Source: Steroidobacteraceae bacterium
GTDB taxonomy: Bacteria > Pseudomonadota > Gammaproteobacteria > Steroidobacterales > Steroidobacteraceae
DNA: 64,000 bases
Direction: 5' to 3'
Assembly: GCA_027531255.1 (NCBI GenBank)
Contig: JAPZRU010000014.1
Coordinates: 55,603-119,602, forward strand
Part shown: in pieces, positions 26,005-35,207 of the stretch
How positions within the stretch are numbered: position 1 is the first letter of the stretch
Layout: every line of letters starts with the position of its first letter
Notes under the pieces: generated by a model
The model's database searches: none
What the model was told of the DNA's origin: nothing
Seen by the model: the letters and a program-made list of their open reading frames with translations, nothing else
Translations under genes and position numbers: made by a program

Positions 26005-27441
26005 TCAGTCCAGCGTCAGCGGAAACCGGGCGTGCGCCGTCGCCACGCAGCCGCGATCCACCGGGCCGGTCGGGTCGGCGAGGAACGCCTTCGCGATGCC
26101 GCGCGCGCACTCGCTGATCCGCACCAGGCCATGGGTCGCGTTCGGGAACACGACCGCCTGGCCGCGGGCCAGCGTCTTCACCGCCTCCAGCGTCGCCTCG
26201 GCCGTGCAGCCCGCGTCGATGCCGGCCGCGAGCAGCAGCGTGGGGACGTCGCTGGCGACGCGCTCGATCTCGGCGGGGTTCGGCGGACCGAAGGGGCCGC
26301 CCTCGCAGGCGTCGAAGTAGCGCTGCGCGACGAGCGCCACGGCCTCCGCGACGGGATCGCCCTGCGCGGAATCGCGCATCGCTCGCGCGCTCTCGAACGG
26401 CAGCTCCTCCTTGCAGAAGTGCGCGAGGTTCGCGGCCTCGTCGTAGCCGCTGCGACTGGCGACGTAGTCGTCGAGCGCCTCCATGCGGCCCTCCAGGATG
26501 GCGTGCAGATCGCGCGGCAGGCTGCGCGCGCCGCTCCAGCTGTAGGTCGCGTCGAGCAGGAAGGTAGCGAGATCCTCCGCGGTGTAGCGTCGCTCGCCGA
26601 TCGTCTTCGGCGCGGCGACCAGCCCGGCGGCGAACGCGTCGAGACGCTTCGCGAGGTCGGGGAAACGCTTCGCGCAGGCGGGATCCGCCGCGCAGATCGC
26701 GAGGACTTCGCGCACCTCGCGCGAGACGAGGCGCGGCAGTTCCTCCGTGCCCTTGGCTTCCGGCGGATACGGGCTGTCGTGGATCACGGCGCGCAGGCCC
26801 TCCGGCGTGTAGCGCTGGACGGCGAACGCGAGACGGCTGCCGTAGCTGATGCCCACGATGTTGTACGTGCCCACGTTCAACGCCTTGCGCAGCGCGGCGA
26901 CGTCCTGGGCGATGGTCTCGGCGTTGTAGCGCGACAGATCGACGCCGGCCGCGGCGTGGCGCTGCAGGCAGGCCTTCGCGGCCTCCACGGCACCGTCGGC
27001 GACGAGACCGGCGTCGGTCAGTTGCAGACTGCCGCAATCCAGCAGCGGCGCCGCGAGGCCGACGCCCCGTGGGTCGAAGAAGATCCAGTCGCGGTCGGTA
27101 CCGACCAGTTCACCCAGGGTCGAGCGCAGCATCGCGGGCACGCGCTCGACGACGCCGGCGCCCGGACCGCCCGGCAGGAAGATCACCGGGTCGGGCTGCT
27201 TCGTGGCCTCGCGTGCGCGGACGATGACGACGGGCAGGATGACGTTGCGCCCGCCGACGACTCCCGGCGCTTCGGGAACGGTCAGCGCGCCGCACTCGAT
27301 CGTCCGGGACGCACCGGCATAGTCGGCCGGGCACGGGCCGGCCGCGAAGCCGGCCGCGCGGGCCGCCGGCGCCGCTGCACTCGCCACGGCTGCGCAGGAC
27401 ATCAGCGCGAAAGCGACCGCGGCCGCCAGGGTCTTCTTCAT
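26005..27441 (-). CDS. Exported alpha/beta hydrolase (tripeptidyl-aminopeptidase-like)
   Basis: A 478-residue secreted serine hydrolase. A signal peptide (MKKTLAAAVAFALMSCAAVASA) is followed by the oxyanion region FLPGGPGAG and DWIFFDPRGVG, the nucleophile elbow GISYGSR, a long helical cap, the acid in LLAAGIDAGCT and the histidine in NATHGLVRI. This is the S33/TAP-like fold that releases peptides or hydrolyses small esters. Its ATG overlaps the stop of the upstream EEP gene as ATGA (27441-27438), so translation is coupled. Confidence 0.92.
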   Translation of the reverse strand: MKKTLAAAVAFALMSCAAVASAAAPAARAAGFAAGPCPADYAGASRTIECGALTVPEAPGVVGGRNVILPVVIVRAREATKQPDPVIFLPGGPGAGVVERVPAMLRSTLGELVGTDRDWIFFDPRGVGLAAPLLDCGSLQLTDAGLVADGAVEAAKACLQRHAAAGVDLSRYNAETIAQDVAALRKALNVGTYNIVGISYGSRLAFAVQRYTPEGLRAVIHDSPYPPEAKGTEELPRLVSREVREVLAICAADPACAKRFPDLAKRLDAFAAGLVAAPKTIGERRYTAEDLATFLLDATYSWSGARSLPRDLHAILEGRMEALDDYVASRSGYDEAANLAHFCKEELPFESARAMRDSAQGDPVAEAVALVAQRYFDACEGGPFGPPNPAEIERVASDVPTLLLAAGIDAGCTAEATLEAVKTLARGQAVVFPNATHGLVRISECARGIAKAFLADPTGPVDRGCVATAHARFPLTLD

Positions 27442-28748
27442 CGACGCTCTCCTCGATGGGAATCCCCATCGAGCCGCGAGGCGCGGCCGGGCGCAATGCC
27501 CGGCGCGCGCGGACGACGCGGCGTGCCGATGCGGACGTCGACCCATACGAGCCGGTGGTCGGAGACAGGGAACGGATGCATGCCGACGAGCCCGAACAGC
27601 GGCTCAGCCGAGCGCGGCCAGAACACGCCGCCACCCACGATCGGCAGGTCGACCGAGGGCACCACGTAGTCCACGCGCAGGTTGCCGGGCCCGCCATCGT
27701 TGAAGTCGGCGGTGTCGGCCGCGGGATCGCCGCGGTGCTCGCCGTTGATTCGGCCCTGCAGCCGCGACTGCTCCGCGCCGCCCGCGCTACGCGGCGCGAA
27801 CGCGCCCTGCACCCGCGGGTGAGCCAGCAGCCGCTGGATCGCGCCGCCGGTCGAATTGCCGTCGTTCGGATCGGCGTTCAGGTCGCCGGCGATCACGAAC
27901 GGTTGCGCGCCGAGCGCGCCGCGCCGGCCCACGTCGTCCACGATCCACTCCGCGCGCGCATCGCCGACGTAGGACTCCCAGAAGCGGATCTCGTCGTGGT
28001 TGCGACGACCGTTGCGGTCCTCGGGACCGTCGAAGCCGGGCGGCGTCGGATGGCTCGCCAGCAGGTGCACCGTCGTGCCGTCGATCACGATCGGCACGTC
28101 GGCGTGGGTCTTCGAGGACAGCCGCAACACCTCCCGCGCGGCCGCCGTGTACCAGCCTTCCGGCAGCAGGTTGCCGGGCACGTCCTTCCAGCGCAGCAGC
28201 CGGAACGTGCGGATGCGCTCGACGTCGATCGGAAACCGCGACAGCACCGCGAGCCCGTACTGGCCCGGATACACGCCGAAACCGAAGGCATCGTTGCCAT
28301 AGGCCCGCGCGCCCGGCGTGCCGGTCACCGCGCCGTCGCGGTCGAGATCGTGGCCGGACTGCACTCCCGTGTTCACTTCCGGGACGTACACGTACGGGTA
28401 GTCGAGCGGCTCGCGCCCGCCCTGGCCCACGGCGAGGAAGTTCCGCACGAACCGGCGCACGGTCTCGCCATCGGCGTCCCAGTCGATCTCGTTCACGAGC
28501 AGGACGTCGGGGCGGACCTCCTGGATCGTGGCGGCCGCGAGGCGGGCCTTCTCCCAGGCCGGGTCTGCGAGCCTTTCTGCCACCTCGCCCGTCCGCGAAC
28601 CGTAGAGCGAGACGTTGAAGGTGGCGAAGCGGACGGTGTCGACCGCGTCCGCTCCGGCGGCGGCGAACGGCTGCGCGTGGCCGGTGGCGACGGGCTTCAG
28701 GAGCAGCGCGCCGGCGAGCAGGGCGAGGCGTCGTGACATGCGCCACAT
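27438..28748 (-). CDS. Exported endonuclease/exonuclease/phosphatase-family protein
   Basis: A 436-residue EEP-fold enzyme with a signal peptide (LALLAGALLLKPVATGHA). The catalytic signatures are present in order: RFATFNVSLYG, LLVNEID, ASHPTPPG, VIAGDLNADPND (Asp and Asn), VDYVVPS and the terminal VSDHRLVWVDV. Substrate could be nucleic acid, phosphoester or lipid headgroup. Starts at 28748 or 28739 (MSRRLALL) are equally good. It overlaps the peptidase-like gene by 4 bp. Confidence 0.9.
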   Translation of the reverse strand: MWRMSRRLALLAGALLLKPVATGHAQPFAAAGADAVDTVRFATFNVSLYGSRTGEVAERLADPAWEKARLAAATIQEVRPDVLLVNEIDWDADGETVRRFVRNFLAVGQGGREPLDYPYVYVPEVNTGVQSGHDLDRDGAVTGTPGARAYGNDAFGFGVYPGQYGLAVLSRFPIDVERIRTFRLLRWKDVPGNLLPEGWYTAAAREVLRLSSKTHADVPIVIDGTTVHLLASHPTPPGFDGPEDRNGRRNHDEIRFWESYVGDARAEWIVDDVGRRGALGAQPFVIAGDLNADPNDGNSTGGAIQRLLAHPRVQGAFAPRSAGGAEQSRLQGRINGEHRGDPAADTADFNDGGPGNLRVDYVVPSVDLPIVGGGVFWPRSAEPLFGLVGMHPFPVSDHRLVWVDVRIGTPRRPRAPGIAPGRASRLDGDSHRGERR

Positions 28749-28872
28749 TGTAGTGGAGCCGGGGCGCGGCAGAAGGCGGCCACCTCGTCGCCGCCGATCC
28801 GCGGCGCACGCCGGGTTCGGCCGACGATTGACGCGCGAGCGATCGGGTCGCCCGAGGATTCGCTGCCCGCGC

Positions 28873-30732
28873 TCAGTTGGCGCGCGCGGCCTGCAGGTCT
28901 TCCTGGTCGCTCTCGCCGAGGAAGCCGCCGCTCTGGTGCTCCCACAGCCGCGCGTAGAGCCCGCCGCGCGCCAGCAGCGTGCGGTGGTCGCCCTCTTCCA
29001 CGATCCGGCCGCGGTCCATCACGATCAGCCGGTCCATCGCCGCGATCGTGGACAGCCGGTGCGCGATCGCGACCACCGTCTTGCCCTCCATCACGCGGTA
29101 CAGGCTCGCCTGGATCGCCTGCTCGACCTCGGAGTCGAGCGCGCTCGTCGCCTCGTCGAGCAGCAGGATGGGCGCGTCCTTGAGCATCACGCGAGCGATC
29201 GCGATGCGCTGCCGCTGCCCGCCGGAAAGCTTCACGCCGCGCTCGCCGACGTGCGCGTCGTAACCCCGGCGACCGTCCGCGTCCGCGAGCGCCTGCACGA
29301 AGTCGTGCGCCTCCGCGCGCCGCGCCGCGTGGATCATCGCCGCGTCGTCCGCGTCGGGACGGCCGTAGACGATGTTCTCCCGCACCGAGCGGTGCAGCAG
29401 CGAGGTGTCCTGCGTCATCATGCCGATCGACGCGCGCAGGCTGTCCTGCGTGACCTTCGCCACGTCCTGGCCGTCGATCAGGATGCGTCCCGACTGCACG
29501 TCGTGGAAGCGCAGGAGCAGGTTCACGAGCGTGGACTTGCCGGCGCCGGAGCGGCCGACGAGGCCGACCTTCTCGCCGGGCCGGATCGTCAGGTCGAAGC
29601 CGTCGAGCACGCGCCCGCCGCCGCCGTAGGCGAAGCCGACCTTCTCGAAGCGGATCTCGCCCTGCGTGACGACGAGCGGCGTCGCGTCCGGCGCGTCGAC
29701 CACGGCGGGCGCGCGCGTCAGTGTGCCGATGCCGTCGCGCACCGTGCCGACGTGCTCGAACAGGCTCGCGAACTCCCACATCACCCAGTGCGAGATGCCG
29801 TTGAGCCGCAGCGCGATCGCGGTCACCGCAGCCACGGTGCCGATGCCCACGTCGCCGATCGACCAGAGCCAGAGAGCGGCCCCCGTCGTCGCGAGGATCA
29901 GCAGCATGCTGAGCGCGTGGTTCACGACCTCGAAACCCGTGATCAGCCGGAACTGCGCCTGCACGGTGACCAGGAACTCCTGCATCGCGCCGCGGGCGTA
30001 GCCGGCCTCGCGCCGCGCGTGCGAGAACAGCTTGACCGTCGACACGTTCGTGTACGCGTCCGCGATCCGGCCCGTCATCAGGGACCGCGCGTCCGCCTGC
30101 GCCTGCGCGATGCGCGCGAGCCGCGGCACGAACCACACGCAGACCAGCGCGTACAGCACGAGCCACGCGCCGAGCGGCAGGAGCAGCCGGGCATCGAGCG
30201 ACCCCGCGACCACGGCGATCGTCCCGAAGTAGATGCCGACGTAGACGATCATCTCCGCGACGACGAACCAGACGTCGCGCACCGCGAGCGCGGTCTGCAT
30301 CACGCGCGTGGCGACGCGCCCGGCGAACTCGTCCTGGTAGAAGCTCATGCTCTGGCCGAGCATCAGCCGGTGGAAGGTCCAGCGCATCCGCATCGGGAAG
30401 TTGCCGGACAGCGCCTGGTGCTTCACCAGCGCCTGGAACCAGACCACCAGCGTGCTGGCGAGCATGATGCCGGCGAGCGCGGCCAGACCGGTGCCGCGCT
30501 CCGCCCAGAGGCGGTCCGGCGGCACGGCCGCGATCCAGTCCACGACCTTGCCGAGCATCGCGAACAGCGCCGCTTCGAAGGCGCCGATGAGCGCGGTGAG
30601 CAGCGTCAGCGCCAGCAGCAGCGGCCGAATCCCGCGGGTGCAGTCCCACAGGAAGCGCAGGAACGAGGCGCGCGGCAAGGGGACTGGCGCGTCGGGGTAC
30701 GGATCGACGAACCGCTCGAAGCGGGACAGCAC
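28873..30732 (-). CDS. ABC transporter, fused permease and ATPase
   Basis: A 619-residue half-transporter of the exporter type. Six membrane helices (about 30-330) precede the nucleotide-binding domain with Walker A GRSGAGKST, Q-loop MTQDTSLL, signature LSGGQRQR, Walker B ILLLDEATSALD and H-loop IAHRLST. A GTG at 30732 (M-LSRFERFVDPYP) after CGAGGTTCCCC is the likely start; the upstream continuation of the frame is arginine-rich shadow. Probably homodimeric; substrate unknown (lipid A-exporter-like or multidrug). Confidence 0.93.
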   Translation of the reverse strand: MLSRFERFVDPYPDAPVPLPRASFLRFLWDCTRGIRPLLLALTLLTALIGAFEAALFAMLGKVVDWIAAVPPDRLWAERGTGLAALAGIMLASTLVVWFQALVKHQALSGNFPMRMRWTFHRLMLGQSMSFYQDEFAGRVATRVMQTALAVRDVWFVVAEMIVYVGIYFGTIAVVAGSLDARLLLPLGAWLVLYALVCVWFVPRLARIAQAQADARSLMTGRIADAYTNVSTVKLFSHARREAGYARGAMQEFLVTVQAQFRLITGFEVVNHALSMLLILATTGAALWLWSIGDVGIGTVAAVTAIALRLNGISHWVMWEFASLFEHVGTVRDGIGTLTRAPAVVDAPDATPLVVTQGEIRFEKVGFAYGGGGRVLDGFDLTIRPGEKVGLVGRSGAGKSTLVNLLLRFHDVQSGRILIDGQDVAKVTQDSLRASIGMMTQDTSLLHRSVRENIVYGRPDADDAAMIHAARRAEAHDFVQALADADGRRGYDAHVGERGVKLSGGQRQRIAIARVMLKDAPILLLDEATSALDSEVEQAIQASLYRVMEGKTVVAIAHRLSTIAAMDRLIVMDRGRIVEEGDHRTLLARGGLYARLWEHQSGGFLGESDQEDLQAARAN

Positions 30733-30872
30733 GGGGAACCTCGGGTGCAGGGTGGCGCCGCGGGCTCGGCGGCGAAGCGTCGCGGTGGCCAGCGGCAGCC
30801 CGGCGACGCGCGGACCGCCAGTGTGCCGAGCGGGACGCACCGTCGCCAGCGCCCGATGCCGGCTACGACGCG

Positions 30873-30901
30873 AAAAGATGGCCGGGCGTCGCCGCCCGGC
30901 C
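30873..30901 (-). terminator. Minus-strand intrinsic terminator
   Basis: On the minus strand a perfect 8-bp stem GGCCGGGC/GCCCGGCC with a 6-nt loop (30880-30901) is followed by ATCTTTT. It lies upstream of the ABC gene and downstream of the cytochrome fragment and the AtoE-type gene, so it would end transcripts from those. The rest of 30733-30985 shows no gene. Confidence 0.65.
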
Positions 30902-30985
30902 TCGGTTGTCGTCGCTCCTCTCCTCCTGCCCGCACGGACGAGCCCATGAGCTCGCCCGTACGGCACGAGGCCGCGTGGCGTCAGG

Positions 30986-31195
30986 TCACTTCGTGTCGAT
31001 GATCGTCTGACGCCCGTTCGGGAAGGCCTGCGGCACCCAGCCGGTGGTGCACGCGTGACCCTTCGCCGCGGTCGACTGGTGGCAGGTGACGCACGCGGCG
31101 GCCGAAGCATCCTGCAGCACGTCGTCGCCCTGGTTGCTCCACGGCACGCGGCTGCCCACCTCGCGCCTGCGATACCGCTCGTAGCTTCTGCGATC
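30986..31195 (-). pseudogene. c-type cytochrome C-terminal fragment
   Basis: About 65 codons ending at 30986 contain one heme c motif, CVTCH, within QDASAAACVTCHQSTAAKGH, then HACTTGWVPQAFPNGRQ and a stop. No start, signal peptide or distal methionine ligand is present, and the frame runs upstream into an arginine-rich shadow of the AtoE-type gene. It is read as a decapitated cytochrome gene. Confidence 0.5.
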
Positions 31196-31266
31196 ACTCC
31201 GTGTACGTCGGCCCTCCGTGGCCGGGGCCGCTCCGCGATACGCGCACCGCAACGGAGACTCCGTCG

Positions 31267-32625
31267 CTACAGGGGCACCAGCGTGAACAGCGCCACGCCG
31301 AGAGCGAACCAGAGCGCCGCGTACAGCAGCGCGTAGCCGAAGATCGCGCGGAAGTCGATCCGCGCGATGCCGGCGATCACGACCAGCCAGAACGGCGCGA
31401 CGAGGTTGCCCACCTGGTCGCCGATGCCGAGCGCGATCAGGCCCAGCTCCGGCGGCGCGCCGACCGCGCGCGCGGCCTCCACGGTGACGAAGCCCTGGAT
31501 GATCCACTGGCCGCCGCTGGTCGGCACGAACAGCGCGACCAGGGTGCCCGACACCGCGGTCCAGAACGCGAAGGTCACCGGTGTCGCGAGCTCGGCCATG
31601 AAGGCGGCGAGCCGCGTGCCGAGGTCGGTGTACTGCAGCAGCCCCGCGACCGCGCCGTACACCTGGAACAGCACCAGCACCTGCCAGCACGAGGGCACGG
31701 CGGCCTGCAGCCCGGCGGCGAAGCGCGCCAGCGAACCGGTGGTCAGCAGCACCAGCACGAGCAGCGCGGTGATCATCGCATTCAGGTCGAGCGAGGCGCC
31801 CTGCACGACGAAGTGCTGCCAGAGCCAGACGCCGAGCCCGGCGACCAGCAGCCACGGCAGCACGCGCGTGCGCTCGCACCACGCCGCGAAGCCGCGCGCG
31901 TCGCCGGCCGCGGAGACGCCGGCGACCGCGCGCTCGGCCGCGCTCTCGCCGAGGAACGCGAGCGCGCCGGGAAACGCCGAGAGCGGCTGCACCGCGCCCC
32001 GCATCAGCAGCCGTGCGAGCGCCGCGAGCGCCAGCGGGAAGGTCGCGACCAGCAGCAGCGCCGGCGTCGACCAGTTCGTCGACGCGAAGGACAGCACGCC
32101 GACCTGCGCCTCGAGGTGGTGTCCCGGCGTCGCCGCCATCAGCGCCGGCGTCGAGGAGAAGCCGTACTGCCAGACCGAGGTCGCCGCGAGCTGCGCCGCC
32201 AGCAGGCACGGGAAGTCGATCCGCAGGCCGCGCGCCTCCGCCGCGCGCGCGAAGTGCACGGCGACCAGCGGACCGAGCGCGATGCCGAGCCCCCAGTAGA
32301 AGTAGCTGGCCGTCGCCGTGACGAGCACCGAGGCGAGCACGACCTGCGTCGCGCTGCGCGGCAGCGCCGCGAGCCGCGCGATGGCGTTGCGGAACAGCGG
32401 CGTGCCGCTCAGGATCGTGCTGAGCACGAGCAGCAGCGTCGCCTGCATGCCGAAGGCCAGCAGGCCCCAGAGCCCCCGGTAGAAGGCGTCCGCCGTGGTC
32501 GCGACGGAATTGCCGGCGAGCAGCGCGAGCGCCGCCAGCAGCACGAGCATCAGCACCGCCAGCGCGGTCGCGTCGGGCACGTAGGCCCCCGCGGCGCGGG
32601 CGAACCCGGTCAGCCGATCGCGCAC
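31267..32625 (-). CDS. AtoE-type short-chain fatty acid transporter family protein
   Basis: A 452-residue protein with about 12 hydrophobic segments, matching the SCFA_trans family that imports short-chain fatty acids. Characteristic pieces are FGMQATLLLVLSTIL, SYFYWGLGIALGPLVAV, VPTSGGQWIIQGFVTVEAA and LIALGIGDQVGNLVAPFWL. The family includes DcuC-like proteins of untested substrate, so specificity is not asserted. No fatty-acid catabolic genes are adjacent. ATG 32625. Confidence 0.85.
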   Translation of the reverse strand: MRDRLTGFARAAGAYVPDATALAVLMLVLLAALALLAGNSVATTADAFYRGLWGLLAFGMQATLLLVLSTILSGTPLFRNAIARLAALPRSATQVVLASVLVTATASYFYWGLGIALGPLVAVHFARAAEARGLRIDFPCLLAAQLAATSVWQYGFSSTPALMAATPGHHLEAQVGVLSFASTNWSTPALLLVATFPLALAALARLLMRGAVQPLSAFPGALAFLGESAAERAVAGVSAAGDARGFAAWCERTRVLPWLLVAGLGVWLWQHFVVQGASLDLNAMITALLVLVLLTTGSLARFAAGLQAAVPSCWQVLVLFQVYGAVAGLLQYTDLGTRLAAFMAELATPVTFAFWTAVSGTLVALFVPTSGGQWIIQGFVTVEAARAVGAPPELGLIALGIGDQVGNLVAPFWLVVIAGIARIDFRAIFGYALLYAALWFALGVALFTLVPL

Positions 32626-32663
32626 CTCAACCCCCTCGGCACCACGCGACGTGCGCGATCATC

Positions 32664-32995
32664 ACCGGAACGGCCCGCGCGCGCGAGTGCCGCCGCCGCG
32701 CTCCGCCATCGCGCGGTAGGTGGCGGTCATCTCCGGCCCGGCCAGGTCCGCGAACTCGAACCAGCGGTACATCGCCTGCAGCGTCATCGCGTAGGGCGCG
32801 AGCGTCGCGCGGCCTCCACGCCGGCGCGCACCAGCGGCGGCGTCAGCGTGGCGTACGGCTTCACGAAGTCGACGCCGGCCGCGACCGCAGTCGGCTCGCG
32901 TGCGACCGTGTTCAGGCCCTGGAACGGGATCCGGTCGATCACGGCGCCGGCCGTGTAGACGCGCGGGCCGGGCATGCGTCCGGCGTTCAGCGCCG
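32664..32995 (-). pseudogene. Frameshifted amidohydrolase remnant
   Basis: The minus strand reads GRMPGPRVYTAGAVIDRIPF and ends AAGVDFVKPYATLTPPLVRAGVEAA, matching the middle of imidazolonepropionase-like amidohydrolases. A frameshift then continues as TLAPYAMTLQAMYRWFEFADL to GPFR and a stop. The metal-binding N-terminal HxH region and much of the barrel are missing. Its upstream end is fused directly to an IS3 orfB fragment. Confidence 0.65.
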
Positions 32996-33345
32996 CTGAT
33001 CAGTTGTTCGTGCACGAAGTCCATGCTCCAGCGCTCCCGGATCCAGGTCGTCAGCTCGTACCGCCGGGACGGCTTCAGAGCTTTTCTCGGACGACTTCTC
33101 GCAGGATGTGCTTGTCGAGCGTGAGCTCGGCCACCAGCCGCTTCAGGCGGCCGCGCTCGTCACGGAGCTGACGCATCTCGCACAGCGCGGACACCTCCGT
33201 CTGGCCGTAGCGCTTCCTCCAGACGTAGAAGCTCGCCTCGCTGCACCCCATCTGCCGGCAGATGTCCGGCACCGGCGTGCCGCTCTCCGCCTGGCAGAGC
33301 GCGTAGGCGATCCGCTCCTCGGTGTAACTCATCGTGCTCTTCTCC
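32990..33345 (-). mobile_element. IS3-family element remnant
   Basis: An intact small orfA (33075-33332) is followed in the -1 frame by the start of orfB, ALKPSRRYELTTWIRERW, which jumps in frame to SMDFVHEQLISGAE. WSMDFV marks the first catalytic Asp segment of IS3 transposases, so roughly 100 codons between are deleted. After RR the sequence passes straight into the amidohydrolase remnant; the other two catalytic residues and both ends of the IS were not found. Confidence 0.75.
33075..33332 (-). CDS. IS3-family transposase OrfA
   Basis: An 85-residue helix-turn-helix protein (MSYTEERIAYALCQAESG, DICRQMGCSEASFYVWRKRYG) with a leucine-zipper-like C-terminus (LRDERGRLKRLVAELTLDKHIL). This is the DNA-binding subunit of IS3 transposases. 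Because orfB downstream is internally deleted and truncated, it cannot support transposition by itself, but it could interfere in trans with relatives. ATG 33332; an upstream extension to 33494 in the same frame is unlikely. Confidence 0.85.
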   Translation of the reverse strand: MSYTEERIAYALCQAESGTPVPDICRQMGCSEASFYVWRKRYGQTEVSALCEMRQLRDERGRLKRLVAELTLDKHILREVVREKL

Positions 33346-33429
33346 CGAACGAGGACTCCGCAACCAGCTTGGTCCAGTTCTGAACTGCCGTCGAAAGCCG
33401 GGGCGACGTCAACCACTTGCCGCGCGCGG

Positions 33430-33455
33430 GTCTGTCCCTCGTTCGCGGGACAGAC
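33430..33455. repeat. 9-bp inverted repeat near the IS3 remnant
   Basis: GTCTGTCCC and GGGACAGAC flank an 8-nt centre about 100 bp upstream of orfA. It may be a transcription stop or the remains of a mobile-element end. It is not close to a known IS3 terminal repeat. Confidence 0.35.
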
Positions 33456-33479
33456 GCGTGCAGGGCAATTCCCTAGTGT

Positions 33480-33862
33480 CGAACGCAGCGCCACGATCGC
33501 CGCGTCGCAGACCGTTCACGGAGCCCCCCCCGCATGCGCACGAGCGCGCCCGCCCCGACCCTCGTCCCGTCCACCGCGTGTCCGCCCTGCGATCTCCGTA
33601 CGCCGCTGGCGCTCGCCGCGCCGGCGTGCCAGCAGCGCGATTCGCCAGCCCAGCTCGCGCAGACCTTTCGCCCGCTGCGCGACGGCGGCGTCGATCTCGG
33701 CGTCGCGGCGGTGGTTGCGCCGACGCTGAATCCGGCGCCGCGCTGAACGCACGGATGGTCACGACGCCCGTTCGGGCGCACGCTCGGCAGCAGCGTGGCG
33801 ACGCGCGCAGGCCCGGTGCGCGCGCGCTCGACGTCCTCACGACCGGGCGCAGGGAGATCTCG
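33480..33862. other. 383-bp gap without a recognisable gene
   Basis: Arginine-rich open frames exist on both strands but none shows a family, ribosome binding site or consistent codon pattern. The right end carries AGGGAGA, the ribosome binding site of the next gene. A promoter for that gene is expected here, but no clear consensus was seen. Confidence 0.5.
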
Positions 33863-35146
33863 ATGAAGCACACGATCGGAACCGCCGCGGTGGCCGGCGC
33901 GGTCGCGCTGGCGCTGCACGGCAGCGTCGCGATCGCCGCGGACGCCAGGAACGTCGAGCAGGTCGTGAAACCGCCGGTCGCGCAACTGTGGGTCGACGCC
34001 GCGACCATCGGCGGCATGGGCATGCCGCAGGGCGGCATGATGAGCATGGTCACAGGCGGCCTGATGAAGGGCCACAACCAGTTCGGCAGCACGCGCGGCA
34101 TGTCGCCCGGCCGCTGGCTCGACGTCGCGTTCCGCACGCAGCTCGCGCCCGCGGGCACGGCGGCCACGCAGGCGATCCCGCCCGGCATGAAGCTCGGCGA
34201 CTCGCTGCCGCTGCTGCCGTGGCAGCCGAGGAAATCCGGCCCCGGCACCTCCGGCGACGGCGAGGAGATGCCCGAGCGGCCGAAGTTCCGCATCAAGTTC
34301 TACTGGGGCTGCGGCGAGAAGGTGCGCGAGGGCCAGCCGCGCGTGCTCGACTTCTCGACGACGCCGCTCGAGCAGTGGGGCGAGTTCTTCCAGGGCCGCG
34401 CGGTCCGCGACCGCGGCGCGCAGGCGAAGCCCGGTCACTCGCTGTGGCCGAACGAGAAGGACCGCCGCTACGTGCCCGCGGACGCGTCGCTGGTCGGCCG
34501 GCACGCCGTCACGGGCCAGGCCGTGCCACCCGCGCTGCAGTTCCAGATCGACGCGGTGCACGACTTCATGCCGGCGATCCAGCTCGAGCAGAGCGGCGAA
34601 CTCGCGGGCTCGATCCTGCTGACGTGGCCGACGGTGCCGCACGCGGGCGCCTACTTCATCAATGCGATGAGCGGCGGCGAGGGCAGCGATGGGACCTCCG
34701 AGATGGTGTTCTGGAGTTCCGCCGAAGTACCCGACTTCGGGATGGGGCTGATGGACTACGCTTCGCCCGCCAACGTGCGGAAGTGGCTGAACGAGAAGGT
34801 GCTGCTCGCGCCGGCGACGACCCGCTGCGCGGTGCCCGCAGGCATCTTCGCGGGCTCGGGCGGCGGCATGCTGCGGATGATCGCGTACGGCCCGGAGCTG
34901 AACCTCGCGGATCCGCCGCGGCCCGCGGACAAGGCGATCCCGTGGGAGCCGCAGTGGGCGGTGCGCGTCCGCACGAAGTCACAGACCATGGCGATGCTCG
35001 GCATGCGGTCGATGGACGCAGGCGGGGCCGGTGCGGGCGCCGATCCCGGCGAGCCGGCAGCGGGCGAACCGCCCGCCGAGGAAGAGGCGCCGAAGAAGAA
35101 GCCCAGCAAGTGGGACCTGCTGAGGCAGGTGATCCCCCGGCCGTGA
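33863..35146 (+). CDS. Exported protein of unknown function, first of a pair
   Basis: A 427-residue protein with a clear signal peptide (MKHTIGTAAVAGAVALALHG, then SVAIAA). The mature part begins NVEQVVKPPVAQLWVDAATI, has a methionine/glycine-rich stretch GGMGMPQGGMMSMVTGGLMK, then a beta-rich body with FRIKFYWGCGEKV, YFINAMSGG and ATTRCAVPAGIF, and a proline/lysine C-terminus KKKPSKWDLLRQVIPRP. No known family was recognised. The next gene, 61 bp on, encodes another exported protein and the two are probably co-expressed. ATG after AGGGAGATCTCG. Confidence 0.8.
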   Translation: MKHTIGTAAVAGAVALALHGSVAIAADARNVEQVVKPPVAQLWVDAATIGGMGMPQGGMMSMVTGGLMKGHNQFGSTRGMSPGRWLDVAFRTQLAPAGTAATQAIPPGMKLGDSLPLLPWQPRKSGPGTSGDGEEMPERPKFRIKFYWGCGEKVREGQPRVLDFSTTPLEQWGEFFQGRAVRDRGAQAKPGHSLWPNEKDRRYVPADASLVGRHAVTGQAVPPALQFQIDAVHDFMPAIQLEQSGELAGSILLTWPTVPHAGAYFINAMSGGEGSDGTSEMVFWSSAEVPDFGMGLMDYASPANVRKWLNEKVLLAPATTRCAVPAGIFAGSGGGMLRMIAYGPELNLADPPRPADKAIPWEPQWAVRVRTKSQTMAMLGMRSMDAGGAGAGADPGEPAAGEPPAEEEAPKKKPSKWDLLRQVIPRP

Positions 35147-35207
35147 ACGAGGGGTCGGCGGGGCCGCCAGCCCGGTCGCCGCCGGCGGTCGCGTCCGCAA
35201 CCCGACG

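Noticed and set aside
33516..33752. A 78-codon minus-strand frame, RRNHRRDAEIDAAVAQRAKG
   Set aside because: Helical in parts but no family, start signal or conserved context; left as noncoding.
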